Assembly: GCA_021732995.1 (NCBI GenBank)
Contig: JAKFWA010000121.1
Span: 1-45,266, forward strand
Reading direction: 5' to 3'
Length of the DNA stretch: 45,266 nt
Source of the DNA: Planctomycetaceae bacterium
GTDB taxonomy: Bacteria; Planctomycetota; Planctomycetia; Planctomycetales; Planctomycetaceae
A program made the position numbers and the translations under genes. Position 1 is the first letter of the stretch; every line of letters starts with the position of its first letter. The notes beneath the pieces were generated by a model. It made no database searches. It had not been told where the DNA came from and worked only from the letters and a program-made list of their open reading frames with translations. Of this stretch, positions 36,209 to 43,794 are shown one piece after another.

Positions 36209-37186
36209 TTACTCAGGTTGAGCAGGTTTCGGCCACTGTGCTTTGAGTTCATCCAGAGACGACGCCACCAGCGCGGCTCGATGCATTCTTCGCAGCTCTT
36301 CTTCAGACAGACGATTGATTTCTTCCAAGAGCGCGGCATCCAGTTGTCCGAACCGAACTTCGATTGTCTCGCACAGCGTTTCCCGCAGAGCTTCAGTCCG
36401 GCCTTCAGTCCGGCCTTCGACGCGGCCCTCGACGAGCCCCTTCGCTAGTGCGTTTCGTTCCCAGGTCGTCACATACGCGGGCATGGCATGCTCTCTTTCC
36501 ATGACATCGTGCTGCTTGGTGAAGTCTGCGGCGAGTGCCGCGGGCAGCACCATAATCCAATCGAGAAACCGCAGCAGTTCAAGCACATCTTCACGAATCC
36601 AACCAGCTCGATAGAGATTCCGGCACAAGCTGAGCTTCCACATCAGCCGGGCTTCGGGATCTCGACGAGTTTCCTTTGATTTCAAGTGAGCCATCACCGC
36701 GAACGCAATCCGATTCTGGCTCGATTCCAGTTCCGACCAACGCTCCGACCAATCCAGTAGCTTGGCAATCGGATACTCAAACAAGATCCGACAGCCGCAC
36801 AGTTCCGATTCGTAAGCTCGCGGTCTCCAGTCCGGGTTTTCGTCGGCCAGAACCGCGAGGCTGATCACCGGGCGGTCGTAGGCATCGGTCAATCGCATGA
36901 AGTACTCGAACATCCGTCGCTCGAAACCCGACTCTTCGTCTCCTTGCACTTCGATGTGAATGAGCACCCATTGCTCGCGACCATCGAGTAGCCAGACCTT
37001 GACTAACTTGTCGACGAAGCGGCGTCCGAGTTCCGCGTCGCGGACGATTTGTTGCAACTCCTTATCGAGAAACTCGGGTTCGCGAGTCCAATCGACGACA
37101 TCATGCACCAAGGGAAACAGCAGCTTCAAAAAGTCTTGCAGGAAGCAATCAACGGCTTCCTTCCACGGACTATCGAAGTCGGTCAT
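36209..37186 (-). CDS. Rpn-family (PD-(D/E)xK) nuclease-like protein
   Basis: A 325-residue protein. The ATG at 37186 has AAAGGGC upstream and leaves 31 bp to the moxR stop; a longer frame to 37243 would overlap moxR. The N-terminal half matches the Rpn/putative-transposase nuclease family: PWKEAVDCFLQDFLKLLFP, EFLDKELQQIVRDAELGRRFVDKLVKVW, and the catalytic-type IHIEVQG (E-x-Q), with Asp in RFVDKL as another probable active-site residue. The C-terminal half is helical and contains a tandem EGR-type repeat (LVEGRVEGRTEGRTE) from 12-bp DNA repeats at 36391-36438. Rpn proteins in E. coli are nucleases with antiphage activity. It lies inside the MoxR-DUF58-vWA operon. Confidence 0.85.
   Translation of the reverse strand: MTDFDSPWKEAVDCFLQDFLKLLFPLVHDVVDWTREPEFLDKELQQIVRDAELGRRFVDKLVKVWLLDGREQWVLIHIEVQGDEESGFERRMFEYFMRLTDAYDRPVISLAVLADENPDWRPRAYESELCGCRILFEYPIAKLLDWSERWSELESSQNRIAFAVMAHLKSKETRRDPEARLMWKLSLCRNLYRAGWIREDVLELLRFLDWIMVLPAALAADFTKQHDVMEREHAMPAYVTTWERNALAKGLVEGRVEGRTEGRTEALRETLCETIEVRFGQLDAALLEEINRLSEEELRRMHRAALVASSLDELKAQWPKPAQPE
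36391..36438. repeat. Four 12-bp tandem units inside the Rpn-type gene
   Basis: CTTCAGTCCGGC occurs twice (36391-36402, 36403-36414), followed by CTTCGACGCGGC (36415-36426) and CCTCGACGAGCC (36427-36438). Since 12 is a multiple of 3, copy-number change would alter the protein by four residues without a frameshift. Confidence 0.85.
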
Positions 37187-37217
37187 GTCGGCCCTTTGTG
37201 ACACGCCCAAAGTTTCG

Positions 37218-38246
37218 TTACGCGTCCTTGCTGGATTCCTCAACCAGTCGTTTCACGATCCGCTTGGCATCAATGCCCTCGGCTTGAGCGGCGAAGGTTG
37301 TGATGATGCGGTGCTGCAAGACAGGCACAGCGACTTCCATGATGTCTTCCAGTCGCACCATGTAACTGCCTAGCAGGGCCGCGCGCGCCTTCGCTCCCAG
37401 AATCAGGTTCTGCACAGCACGAGGTCCAGCTCCCCATGAGACCAGAGGCTTCAGCCAGGCGGGTGCGGTCGGGTCATTAGGACGAGTTCTACGCACCAGT
37501 TTGGCGGAGTACTGGTAGATGTGGTCGGGCACGGGAACTCGGCGAACGAGTTGCTGATGCGCGATGATGTCCGGAGCGTGCAGCAGATGGTTCAGCTCCG
37601 GCAGCGCGTCTCCGGTCGTCGAACGGGCGATCTGGATTTCCTCGGCTTCGCTCGGGTAGTCCAGTTCGATCAGGAACATGAACCGGTCCAGTTGAGCTTC
37701 CGGCAGCGGGTACGTGCCTTCCTGCTCAACCGGGTTCTGAGTCGCCAAGACCAGAAACGGGGGTTCCAGTTTGAACGACTTCCCGAGCACGGTGACCTTG
37801 TGCTCCTGCATGGCCTCCAGCATGGCGGCCTGCGTCTTTGGGGGAGCGCGATTGATTTCGTCAGCCAGCACGATGTTCGCAAACACCGGGCCGTGCACGA
37901 AGTGGAACTCGCGGCGGCCGTCCGGGGTGTCCTGCAGAATATCGGTGCCAGTGATGTCCATCGGCATCAAGTCCGGCGTGAACTGAATGCGGTTGAAGTT
38001 GAGCGACATGGTTTCGGACAGCTTGCTGACCAGCAGCGTCTTTGCGAGGCCGGGAACGCCCATCAGCAGCGCATGGCCGCGGGCAAAGAGGCAAATCGCG
38101 AGGCGTTCGATGACCTCGTGTTGCCCGACGATGACTCGCCCCAGTTCCTTTTTCAGGCGAGCGTACACGTCTCGCAACTGGTCGATCGCCTGGACATCGT
38201 TTTCGCTGAGCCGTTCTGCAGGCGACGCCGTTCCGGTTTGTGCCAT
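37218..38246 (-). CDS. MoxR-family AAA ATPase
   Basis: A 342-residue ATPase. The ATG at 38246 is preferred over an in-frame TTG at 38270. Walker A is G63-VPGLAK-T70 and Walker B ends in Asp129-Glu130 (NIVLADEINRAPP), followed by TQAAMLEAMQE and the sensor-type VLATQNPVEQEGTYPLPEAQLDRF. This is the standard MoxR layout, with a C-terminal lid domain. MoxR ATPases act as chaperones with DUF58 and vWA proteins; both partners are downstream on the same strand. All ATPase residues look intact. Confidence 0.93.
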   Translation of the reverse strand: MAQTGTASPAERLSENDVQAIDQLRDVYARLKKELGRVIVGQHEVIERLAICLFARGHALLMGVPGLAKTLLVSKLSETMSLNFNRIQFTPDLMPMDITGTDILQDTPDGRREFHFVHGPVFANIVLADEINRAPPKTQAAMLEAMQEHKVTVLGKSFKLEPPFLVLATQNPVEQEGTYPLPEAQLDRFMFLIELDYPSEAEEIQIARSTTGDALPELNHLLHAPDIIAHQQLVRRVPVPDHIYQYSAKLVRRTRPNDPTAPAWLKPLVSWGAGPRAVQNLILGAKARAALLGSYMVRLEDIMEVAVPVLQHRIITTFAAQAEGIDAKRIVKRLVEESSKDA

Positions 38247-38299
38247 GTGCGGTTCCCAGAGGTCGTTCAAGGAGGTTCGAAGCGGTAGCGGTGTTGGGC

Positions 38300-38341
38300 G
38301 GACAATCCTGTCCGCCGAAACGGTGACGGACAGGATTGTCC
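38300..38341. repeat. GGACAATC-family palindrome, copy 2
   Basis: Perfect 15-bp arms GGACAATCCTGTCCG (38300-38314) and CGGACAGGATTGTCC (38327-38341), 12-nt loop containing GAAACG. Each arm is itself partly palindromic. Confidence 0.9.
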
Positions 38342-38451
38342 GTCCTACGAGCCCAACTATTATTCGGGGGACGGGTGAACGCGTCCATCGTCAGACCGTC
38401 AGCAAACGTCACATCTCCAAAAGTCGTCCCAAGTTGCCAAACGCCTTCGTC

Positions 38452-38488
38452 GCCACGGGGTCATCGTGGCCAAGGCGTCTCGCCTTGG
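38452..38488. repeat. Two adjoining hairpins
   Basis: GCCACG/CGTGGC (38452-38470) is joined directly to CCAAGGCG-TCT-CGCCTTGG (38470-38488), an 8-3-8 stem with the same GCG-TCT-CGC centre as the hairpin at 3308-3326. Confidence 0.8.
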
Positions 38489-38540
38489 TTTCTGGACTGG
38501 TTTCTGGACTGGATGAGGACGGACGCGGGACGGACGCGGG
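38489..38540. repeat. Two short tandem duplications
   Basis: TTTCTGGACTGG occurs twice in tandem (38489-38500, 38501-38512). ACGGACGCGGG occurs twice in tandem (38519-38529, 38530-38540), followed by a partial third copy. Confidence 0.85.
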
Positions 38541-38583
38541 ACGGGTCCGCCGCGGTGACCCCCTCTTTCGGCCTGCGGCCTCA

Positions 38584-38608
38584 TTCTCCCCCTTGTGAAG
38601 GGGGAGAA
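38584..38608. repeat. Perfect 11-3-11 hairpin
   Basis: TTCTCCCCCTT-GTG-AAGGGGGAGAA. No T-run follows on the plus strand. The flanking GGCCTGCGGCC is also palindromic. Confidence 0.85.
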
Positions 38609-38772
38609 CGCTAATGCGTCGACCTGAGCTTCGAATCACCGCCATTTTGCCTGAGAAACTCGACAAATTGGCATTCTTCAGAAAAATCTTCAGAACCGAG
38701 TCAATAAATCGGCACTCTCGCGCATCGTTTCTCGGCACGGAGTTCTCTGTGCAGGGACTTGCAGCAATGTGA

Positions 38773-39321
38773 TTGGTCACCGTTGTGTCGTCATCTCAGG
38801 ATGCTGAGCGGATTTCTCCCGAAGCCGTGGCGGAACTCTACGCGGAGTTCGGGGACGACCTGCGTGCCTACCTGACGGCAGTCCTCAAAGATCGCGAGCA
38901 GGCTCTGGAAGTTCTGCAGGTGGTGTTGAGGAAGACGCTCGAACAGGGCCATCTGGTGACCGAGAACCTGCGAGGCTGGGTGATGCGGGTGGCGTTGCAA
39001 GAGGCAATGCTGCTCAGACGCAACCAGACTCGCGAGCGGCAAGTTCTGGAGAAAGCGGCGTGGAAGCAAAGCAAACCCAGCGATGTTCCAGACTTGGCTC
39101 TCTCGGTCCCGATGACCGTCGAAACGGTGAAGATCGTGCGGCAAGCCATCTCGGACCTGACGCCCGATCAACAACAGGTCGTGCGGCTGAGGATTTACGA
39201 AGACAAGACGTTCGCGGTGATCGCTCAGGAATTGAAACTGCCTCTGGGAACGGTGCTGTCTCGCATGCGAGCAGCCCTGCAGAAGCTGGAAGTCGCCCTG
39301 AAAGATTACGCGAAAGATTGA
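38773..39321 (+). CDS. ECF-type RNA polymerase sigma factor
   Basis: A 182-residue sigma-70-family protein. Region 4 is clear near the C-terminus: LTPDQQQVVRLRIYEDKTFAVIAQELKLPLGTVLSRMRAALQKLE, a helix-turn-helix that reads the -35 element. Region 2 (about 15-90, AELYAEFGDDLRAYL, NLRGWVMRVALQEAMLLRR) is divergent but recognisable. The start is uncertain: TTG 38773 or GTG 38785; neither has a good ribosome binding site. It heads a five-gene row that includes a putative membrane anti-sigma factor, so it probably controls this operon or an envelope regulon. Confidence 0.83.
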   Translation: MVTVVSSSQDAERISPEAVAELYAEFGDDLRAYLTAVLKDREQALEVLQVVLRKTLEQGHLVTENLRGWVMRVALQEAMLLRRNQTRERQVLEKAAWKQSKPSDVPDLALSVPMTVETVKIVRQAISDLTPDQQQVVRLRIYEDKTFAVIAQELKLPLGTVLSRMRAALQKLEVALKDYAKD

Positions 39322-39406
39322 ACCCCGATGTTCTGGATAGCTCAGTGCCGGAATTCAAAATAAAGACGACAACCGAAACGAAAAGTTGTCGCGACGAAAC
39401 GTAACG

Positions 39407-39943
39407 ATGATGAACTCGAACACAGACGCCTCGAACGACCTGAACTGGCTCGCCTTTCGGTATGTGGCTGGCGAGATGGCTGCCGACGAATCCGCAGCTT
39501 TCGAGCAACGCATGCTGAACGATCTGGATACCTGCGAAGCCGTGATCCGCAGTGCTCAGTTGTGCGAATCGGTCGACGCCGCCTTCGATCAGCCCGCTGC
39601 ACCGGTGATGGCCCCCGCAAAGCTGGCTCAGCCGCATGTTGAAACTCGTCCGGCCGGTCGTCGGTTCAGTGTTGCCGCTTCGGCAGTTGCCGGAGCACTG
39701 GCGCTGACTCTGTTCGCCGTAACCTCGCGTGATGGTGTGCCATCGCACGAAGCTCGTGAGACCTCAGAGATCGTTCGCCTCTGGTCGGATTCAGCGGACG
39801 CCTCAGCCAGCGTTGCGGACGACGCGGACGCAACGGTGGCTGAAACCGCTCAAGCTGCAGACATCCACGTTCCCGACTGGATGATCGCGGCTCTCGAAGC
39901 CAAGCAACGCGACGCGGAAGAAGACGACATCATCGAGAACTAA
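39407..39943 (+). CDS. Putative membrane anti-sigma factor
   Basis: A 178-residue protein beginning with paired ATGs at 39407 and 39410. Residues about 10-50 (LNWLAFRYVAGEMAADESAAFEQRM) have the pattern of planctomycete anti-sigma N-termini; the zinc-binding His-x3-Cys-x2-Cys of ZAS-type factors is absent. One membrane helix is at about 82-103 (FSVAASAVAGALALTLFAV), followed by an acidic tail (about 115-178). Its place 85 bp after a sigma factor gene is the main reason for the call. The topology puts the N-terminus in the cytoplasm, where it could hold the sigma factor. Confidence 0.65.
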   Translation: MMNSNTDASNDLNWLAFRYVAGEMAADESAAFEQRMLNDLDTCEAVIRSAQLCESVDAAFDQPAAPVMAPAKLAQPHVETRPAGRRFSVAASAVAGALALTLFAVTSRDGVPSHEARETSEIVRLWSDSADASASVADDADATVAETAQAADIHVPDWMIAALEAKQRDAEEDDIIEN

Positions 39944-39954
39944 TACCAGGTAGA

Positions 39955-40000
39955 GCGGATAATCCTGTCCGCCAGCGTTTCGGCGGACAGGATTGTCCGC
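39955..40000. repeat. GGACAATC-family palindrome, copy 3
   Basis: Arms of 19 bp with one mismatch: GCGGATAATCCTGTCCGCC (39955-39973) and GGCGGACAGGATTGTCCGC (39982-40000), 8-nt loop. It lies between the anti-sigma-like and Lys-rich protein genes. No T-run follows, so readthrough is expected. Confidence 0.9.
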
Positions 40001-40037
40001 CCTACAAACTAGCTCCCCGACTTATTCGAAACTCATC

Positions 40038-40868
40038 GTGCTATCTTCAACTACTCATAACTCTGATGTCAGTCGCTTGCCGCGGATGCTGGCTCTGGTG
40101 ATTTCGCTGGCGTTCCTCTTGTCTTCGACGAGCGTTGCGTTGGCGGACGAGTCCAAGAAGGGTGACGTCAAGAAGTCGGACCTGAAGAAGGACGAGTTCA
40201 AGAAAGACGACGGGAAGAAGCTCGAAAAGAAACCGGAACCGAAGAAGGAAGATGTCAAGAAGCCTGAGCTGAAGAAAACCGAAGAAACGAAGAAGCCGGA
40301 CGAATCCAAACGGTCCGACGACGTCAAGAAGGTCGCGGCACCGGTGCTTGATGAGCAAGCCGCTCTGGAGTTCGCTCAGCAGCATCACCCGGAACTCGCC
40401 GACCTGCTCGCCACTCTGAAGAAGTCTGACAAGCAACAATATGTGAATGCTCTGCGTGAACTGGACCGCGATCGCGACCGTCACGCGAAGCTGGCCGAGC
40501 GAGATCAGGAACGAGCCAAGCTGTCGCTCGAAGTCTGGAAGATGGATTCGCGAATCCGTCTCGAACTGGCCAAGTTCACGATGACTCAGGAACCCGAGCG
40601 CGAGGCCCGCATTCGCGAACTCCTGAAGCAACGGCGTGATGCCCGCCTGGCTCTGCTGGTGCTGGATAAAAAGCGTCTGGCGGGTCGTGCCAGCAAAGTC
40701 GACGAGCAAATCGCCGCCCTGCAAGACAACGGCTCAGACGCCAGGCTGGCGGCTGAGTTCGATCGCCTGATGAAGTCCGTGAAGCCAAAGGCTGCGAAGC
40801 CTGATGTGGCTCCAGTGAAGTCCGCCCCTAAAGCCGCCAACAAGACTGAAACTAAAAAACCGTCCTGA
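40038..40868 (+). CDS. Exported Lys-rich helical protein
   Basis: About 276 residues if it starts at GTG 40038; ATG 40086 is the main alternative. A signal peptide follows (SRLPRMLALVISLAFLLSS...ALA). Next comes a highly charged tract of about 60 residues made of KK-x-(D/E) units (SKKGDVKKSDLKKDEFKK and so on), then a helical domain of about 140 residues (HHPELADLLATLKKSD, RDRDRHAKLAERDQERAKL, REARIRELLKQRRDARLALLVL) and an Ala/Lys/Pro-rich tail. The helical part recalls periplasmic CpxP/Spy/CnrX-type hairpins, but no sequence motif proves it. In CnrYXH such a protein senses metals for an ECF sigma factor, and here too it follows a sigma/anti-sigma pair. Confidence 0.72.
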   Translation: MLSSTTHNSDVSRLPRMLALVISLAFLLSSTSVALADESKKGDVKKSDLKKDEFKKDDGKKLEKKPEPKKEDVKKPELKKTEETKKPDESKRSDDVKKVAAPVLDEQAALEFAQQHHPELADLLATLKKSDKQQYVNALRELDRDRDRHAKLAERDQERAKLSLEVWKMDSRIRLELAKFTMTQEPEREARIRELLKQRRDARLALLVLDKKRLAGRASKVDEQIAALQDNGSDARLAAEFDRLMKSVKPKAAKPDVAPVKSAPKAANKTETKKPS

Positions 40869-40924
40869 TTGGCAGCCTTGAACCGTTCAACTTGTCGTCC
40901 TTGAAACTGAATGAGGAGTTTATC

Positions 40925-43666
40925 TTGAAGCCCTATTGGATGCTGGCACTCGCCATTGCCTTCGGTGCAACGGCGACAGCTTCGGCAGACTCGGTGATCG
41001 AGCCTGTGGCGAAGCGCTTCGAGAAATCTGATGCTGCTGAAGTCCCGAACTTCCGACAGCACGTGATGCCGCTGCTGGGTAAGCTGGGTTGCAATAGCCG
41101 CGCCTGCCATGGGTCATTTCAGGGGCAGGGCGGCTTCCGGCTGTCGCTGTTCGGCTATGACGCCAAGCTCGACCACGAAGGCCTCGCCGAGCGTGTCGAC
41201 AAAGACAAGCCCGAGAACAGCTACGCCCTGCAGAAGCCGTTGCTGGAAGAACCGCATCGCGGCGGCAAGCGGCTCAACAAGGATAGCTGGGAATACAACC
41301 TGCTTGTTTCGTGGATCAAAGGCGGCGCCGCTAACGAGAACCGCGAAGAGCAGCCCAAGCTCAAGGCTCTGGAAGTCACTCCGAAGGAAATCGTCTTCAG
41401 CAAGGAAGGCCAGAGCATTCCTCTGAAGGCCGTTGCTGTCTGGTCCGATGGTCGTAAAGAAGACGTCACCTGCCTGTGCCGCTTCCAGACCAACGACGAA
41501 CAAGTTGCTGAGATCGGCAAAGACGGCAGTGTGATCAGCCATCAGGCCGGCGATACGCACGTTGTCGCGTTCTACGACAACAGCGTCGTGCCGGTGCCGG
41601 TCATTCGTCCGGTCAGTGATCGAGTGGGCGACAAGTACCCAGCCATCGCGACTCGCACCAAGATCGATGAACTGGTCGTCGAAAAGCTGAAGAAGCTCGG
41701 CGTTGTGCCCTCTGATGTTTCAGGCGATGCCGAATTCCTGCGACGAGTGTCACTCGACCTCGTCGGTACTCTGCCTTCCGCGAAGGAAGTCACTGAGTTC
41801 GTGGCTGACACGCAGGCTGACAAGCGAGCCAAGAAGGTTGACGAGTTGCTGGCCCGTCCGGCTTATGCCGCGTGGTGGGCGACTCGCCTGAGCGACTGGA
41901 CCGGCAACGCTGGCGTCCAGAACAACAACAGCCCGATTCCTGCTGGCGCTTACTCCCGCGACTGGTACGAATTCATCCGCGTGCGTCTGGAACGCAACGA
42001 GTCTTACGACAAGATCGCCGAAGGCTTCGTGATGGCCAAGAGCGTGCAGACGGGTGAGACCTATCGCGAGTACTGCGAAGCCATCACCAAGGCTTACTAC
42101 TCCGATAAGACTGGCGTCGCCGAGCGGGCAACCATGCCGTACTTCTGGCAACGCCGCATGTTCCAGACTCCGGAGGATCGAGTCACCGGTTTCGCTTACA
42201 GCTTCCTGGGCATCCGCATTCAGTGTGCTCAGTGCCACAAACATCCGTTCGATCAATGGACGATGGATGAGTTCCATCAGTTCAAGAACTTCTTCGTGCA
42301 CACGTCCGGCAAGAGTGGAACCTCTCCTGCGAATCGGGCTGCGTACAACGAGATCTCCAAGGAAGCCGGCATCGACTTCAAGTCGAACGACCGCAAGAAG
42401 CGCCAAGAGCAAGTCTCAGCCGCGCTGAAAGAAGGCAAGGTCATCGCCTTTGAAGAAGTCTACACCGCCAAAGCGACCGCTCCCCGAGTGGATCCCAAGC
42501 GGAAGAAGGACGACAAGGACAACACCAAGAACGCTCAGGTCCCCAAGAGCGGTGCTCACATCGCCAAGCTGCTCGGTCAGCCAGACCTGATCGACCTCAC
42601 TCAGGTTGATGATGCACGCCAGCCGGTCATGGACTGGTTGCGATCCAAGGAGAACAAGCTGTTCTCCAAGGCCTTCGTCAATCGCGTGTGGGCGAACTAT
42701 TTCAATGTGGGCATCGTCCAACCACCAGATGATCACAACCTCGCGAACCCACCGAGCAACGCTGCGTTGCTGAACTATCTGGCTGATGAATTCGTGAACC
42801 GTGGCTACGACATCAAGTGGCTGCATCGCGAGATCGTCCTCAGCGATACCTATCAACGCACCTGGGCCCCGAACGACACCAACAAGGCTGACGAACGTAA
42901 CTTCAGCCACGCTGTGCCACGCCGCATGCCTGCCGAAGTTGCTTATGACGCCATCGTCGCCGCGACTTCATCCGACGAAGCGTATGAAGGTGTCGTCAAC
43001 AACATGAACCGCCGGGCGATCTCCATCGCTGAAGTGGCTCGTAACAACCAGGGTGGTAACGGCGTTGACGGTTACCCGCTGGGCATCTTCGGTCGCTCGA
43101 TCCGCGAGAGCAATTGCGACTGCGATCGTTCGTCTGAAGCCAGCCTGCTGCAAACGGTCTATCTGCAGAACGACGCTCAAGTCCTGGACAAGATTCGCGA
43201 CACCAAGTCGGGCTGGGTTGGTCAGGCGGGTCGCGAACTGGGTCTGATCAAAGAGAAGCGCGACGACGGCAAGCAACGCAATAACGTGCTGGCCAAGTTG
43301 GAAGCTGAGAAGGCTCGCGGTGAAAAGCGTCTGGCCTTCTTTAAGAAGGAGAAGGACGAAAAGGGCCTCGAGCTGCAAGAAAAGAAGCTGGCTGAGATCA
43401 AGGATGAAATCGCCGCCGAGAAGGCCAAAGTGGCCAAGGCCGAAGCTGATGAGAAGGCCAGCGAGCCTAAGGACGAACCGATGCCAACCGACAAGTTGGC
43501 GGCGGTGGTGAAGAGCACTTATCTCCGCACGCTGACCCGTTTGCCCAGCGACGACGAATTGAGTCGCTCAATGGCGTACGTCCAGTCGAGTGAAGACAAG
43601 CTGCAGGGCTTGGGTGACCTCGTCTGGGCTCTCATCAACACCAAAGAGTTCATCGTTAACCACTAA
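40925..43666 (+). CDS. DUF1549/DUF1553 protein with cytochrome c-type motifs
   Basis: A 913-residue exported protein. The TTG at 40925 is chosen because GAGGAG (40913-40918) is ideally spaced and a signal peptide follows (KPYWMLALAIAFGATATASA). A first Cys-rich site reads GCNSRACHG (Cys56, Cys61, His62; Cx4CH). A bacterial Ig-like domain is at about 146-225. DUF1549 (about 245-455) contains a canonical CxxCH, Cys434-Ala-Gln-Cys437-His438, followed by KHPFDQW. DUF1553 fills about 560-913 and is interrupted by a charged coiled coil (about 774-849). Such proteins are typical planctomycete surface cytochrome-like proteins of unknown function and regularly precede a DUF1501 gene, as here. Confidence 0.92.
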   Translation: MKPYWMLALAIAFGATATASADSVIEPVAKRFEKSDAAEVPNFRQHVMPLLGKLGCNSRACHGSFQGQGGFRLSLFGYDAKLDHEGLAERVDKDKPENSYALQKPLLEEPHRGGKRLNKDSWEYNLLVSWIKGGAANENREEQPKLKALEVTPKEIVFSKEGQSIPLKAVAVWSDGRKEDVTCLCRFQTNDEQVAEIGKDGSVISHQAGDTHVVAFYDNSVVPVPVIRPVSDRVGDKYPAIATRTKIDELVVEKLKKLGVVPSDVSGDAEFLRRVSLDLVGTLPSAKEVTEFVADTQADKRAKKVDELLARPAYAAWWATRLSDWTGNAGVQNNNSPIPAGAYSRDWYEFIRVRLERNESYDKIAEGFVMAKSVQTGETYREYCEAITKAYYSDKTGVAERATMPYFWQRRMFQTPEDRVTGFAYSFLGIRIQCAQCHKHPFDQWTMDEFHQFKNFFVHTSGKSGTSPANRAAYNEISKEAGIDFKSNDRKKRQEQVSAALKEGKVIAFEEVYTAKATAPRVDPKRKKDDKDNTKNAQVPKSGAHIAKLLGQPDLIDLTQVDDARQPVMDWLRSKENKLFSKAFVNRVWANYFNVGIVQPPDDHNLANPPSNAALLNYLADEFVNRGYDIKWLHREIVLSDTYQRTWAPNDTNKADERNFSHAVPRRMPAEVAYDAIVAATSSDEAYEGVVNNMNRRAISIAEVARNNQGGNGVDGYPLGIFGRSIRESNCDCDRSSEASLLQTVYLQNDAQVLDKIRDTKSGWVGQAGRELGLIKEKRDDGKQRNNVLAKLEAEKARGEKRLAFFKKEKDEKGLELQEKKLAEIKDEIAAEKAKVAKAEADEKASEPKDEPMPTDKLAAVVKSTYLRTLTRLPSDDELSRSMAYVQSSEDKLQGLGDLVWALINTKEFIVNH

Positions 43667-43672
43667 TTCGAT

Positions 43673-43743
43673 GTAGGGTGGGTCGAGGTTACGAGACCCA
43701 CCACTTCGCTGCTCGGTGGGTCTCGTACCTCGACCCACCCTAC
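43673..43743. repeat. Long near-perfect hairpin between DUF1549/DUF1553 and DUF1501 genes
   Basis: Left arm 43673-43702 (GTAGGGTGGGTCGAGGTTAC...) pairs with right arm 43715-43743 over 29 bp with a single one-base bulge; the loop is 12 nt. It begins 7 nt after the upstream stop. The GTAGG start and CCTAC end recall the GGACAATC family, but the internal sequence is unrelated. No T-run follows. Confidence 0.92.
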
Positions 43744-43794
43744 GAGTCCTACAAACAAATACTGAATCAAGCCCCTCTCTTAAGGATTTATATT

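Larger units (their letters stand above)
38247..38772. other. 526-bp divergent gap filled with palindromes and short tandem repeats
   Basis: Located between the divergent moxR and sigma factor genes. It contains the GGACAATC-family palindrome (38300-38341), two adjoining hairpins (38452-38488), short direct repeats (38489-38540) and an 11-3-11 hairpin (38584-38608), each listed separately. The last 160 bp, AT-richer, should carry the promoter of the sigma operon, but no confident -35/-10 pair was found. No gene is evident. Confidence 0.65.

Noticed and set aside
40047-40724. 225-codon minus-strand frame rich in Leu and Phe
   Set aside because: It is the exact complement of the Lys-rich tract (AAG read as CTT), so it looks hydrophobic without being a membrane protein gene.
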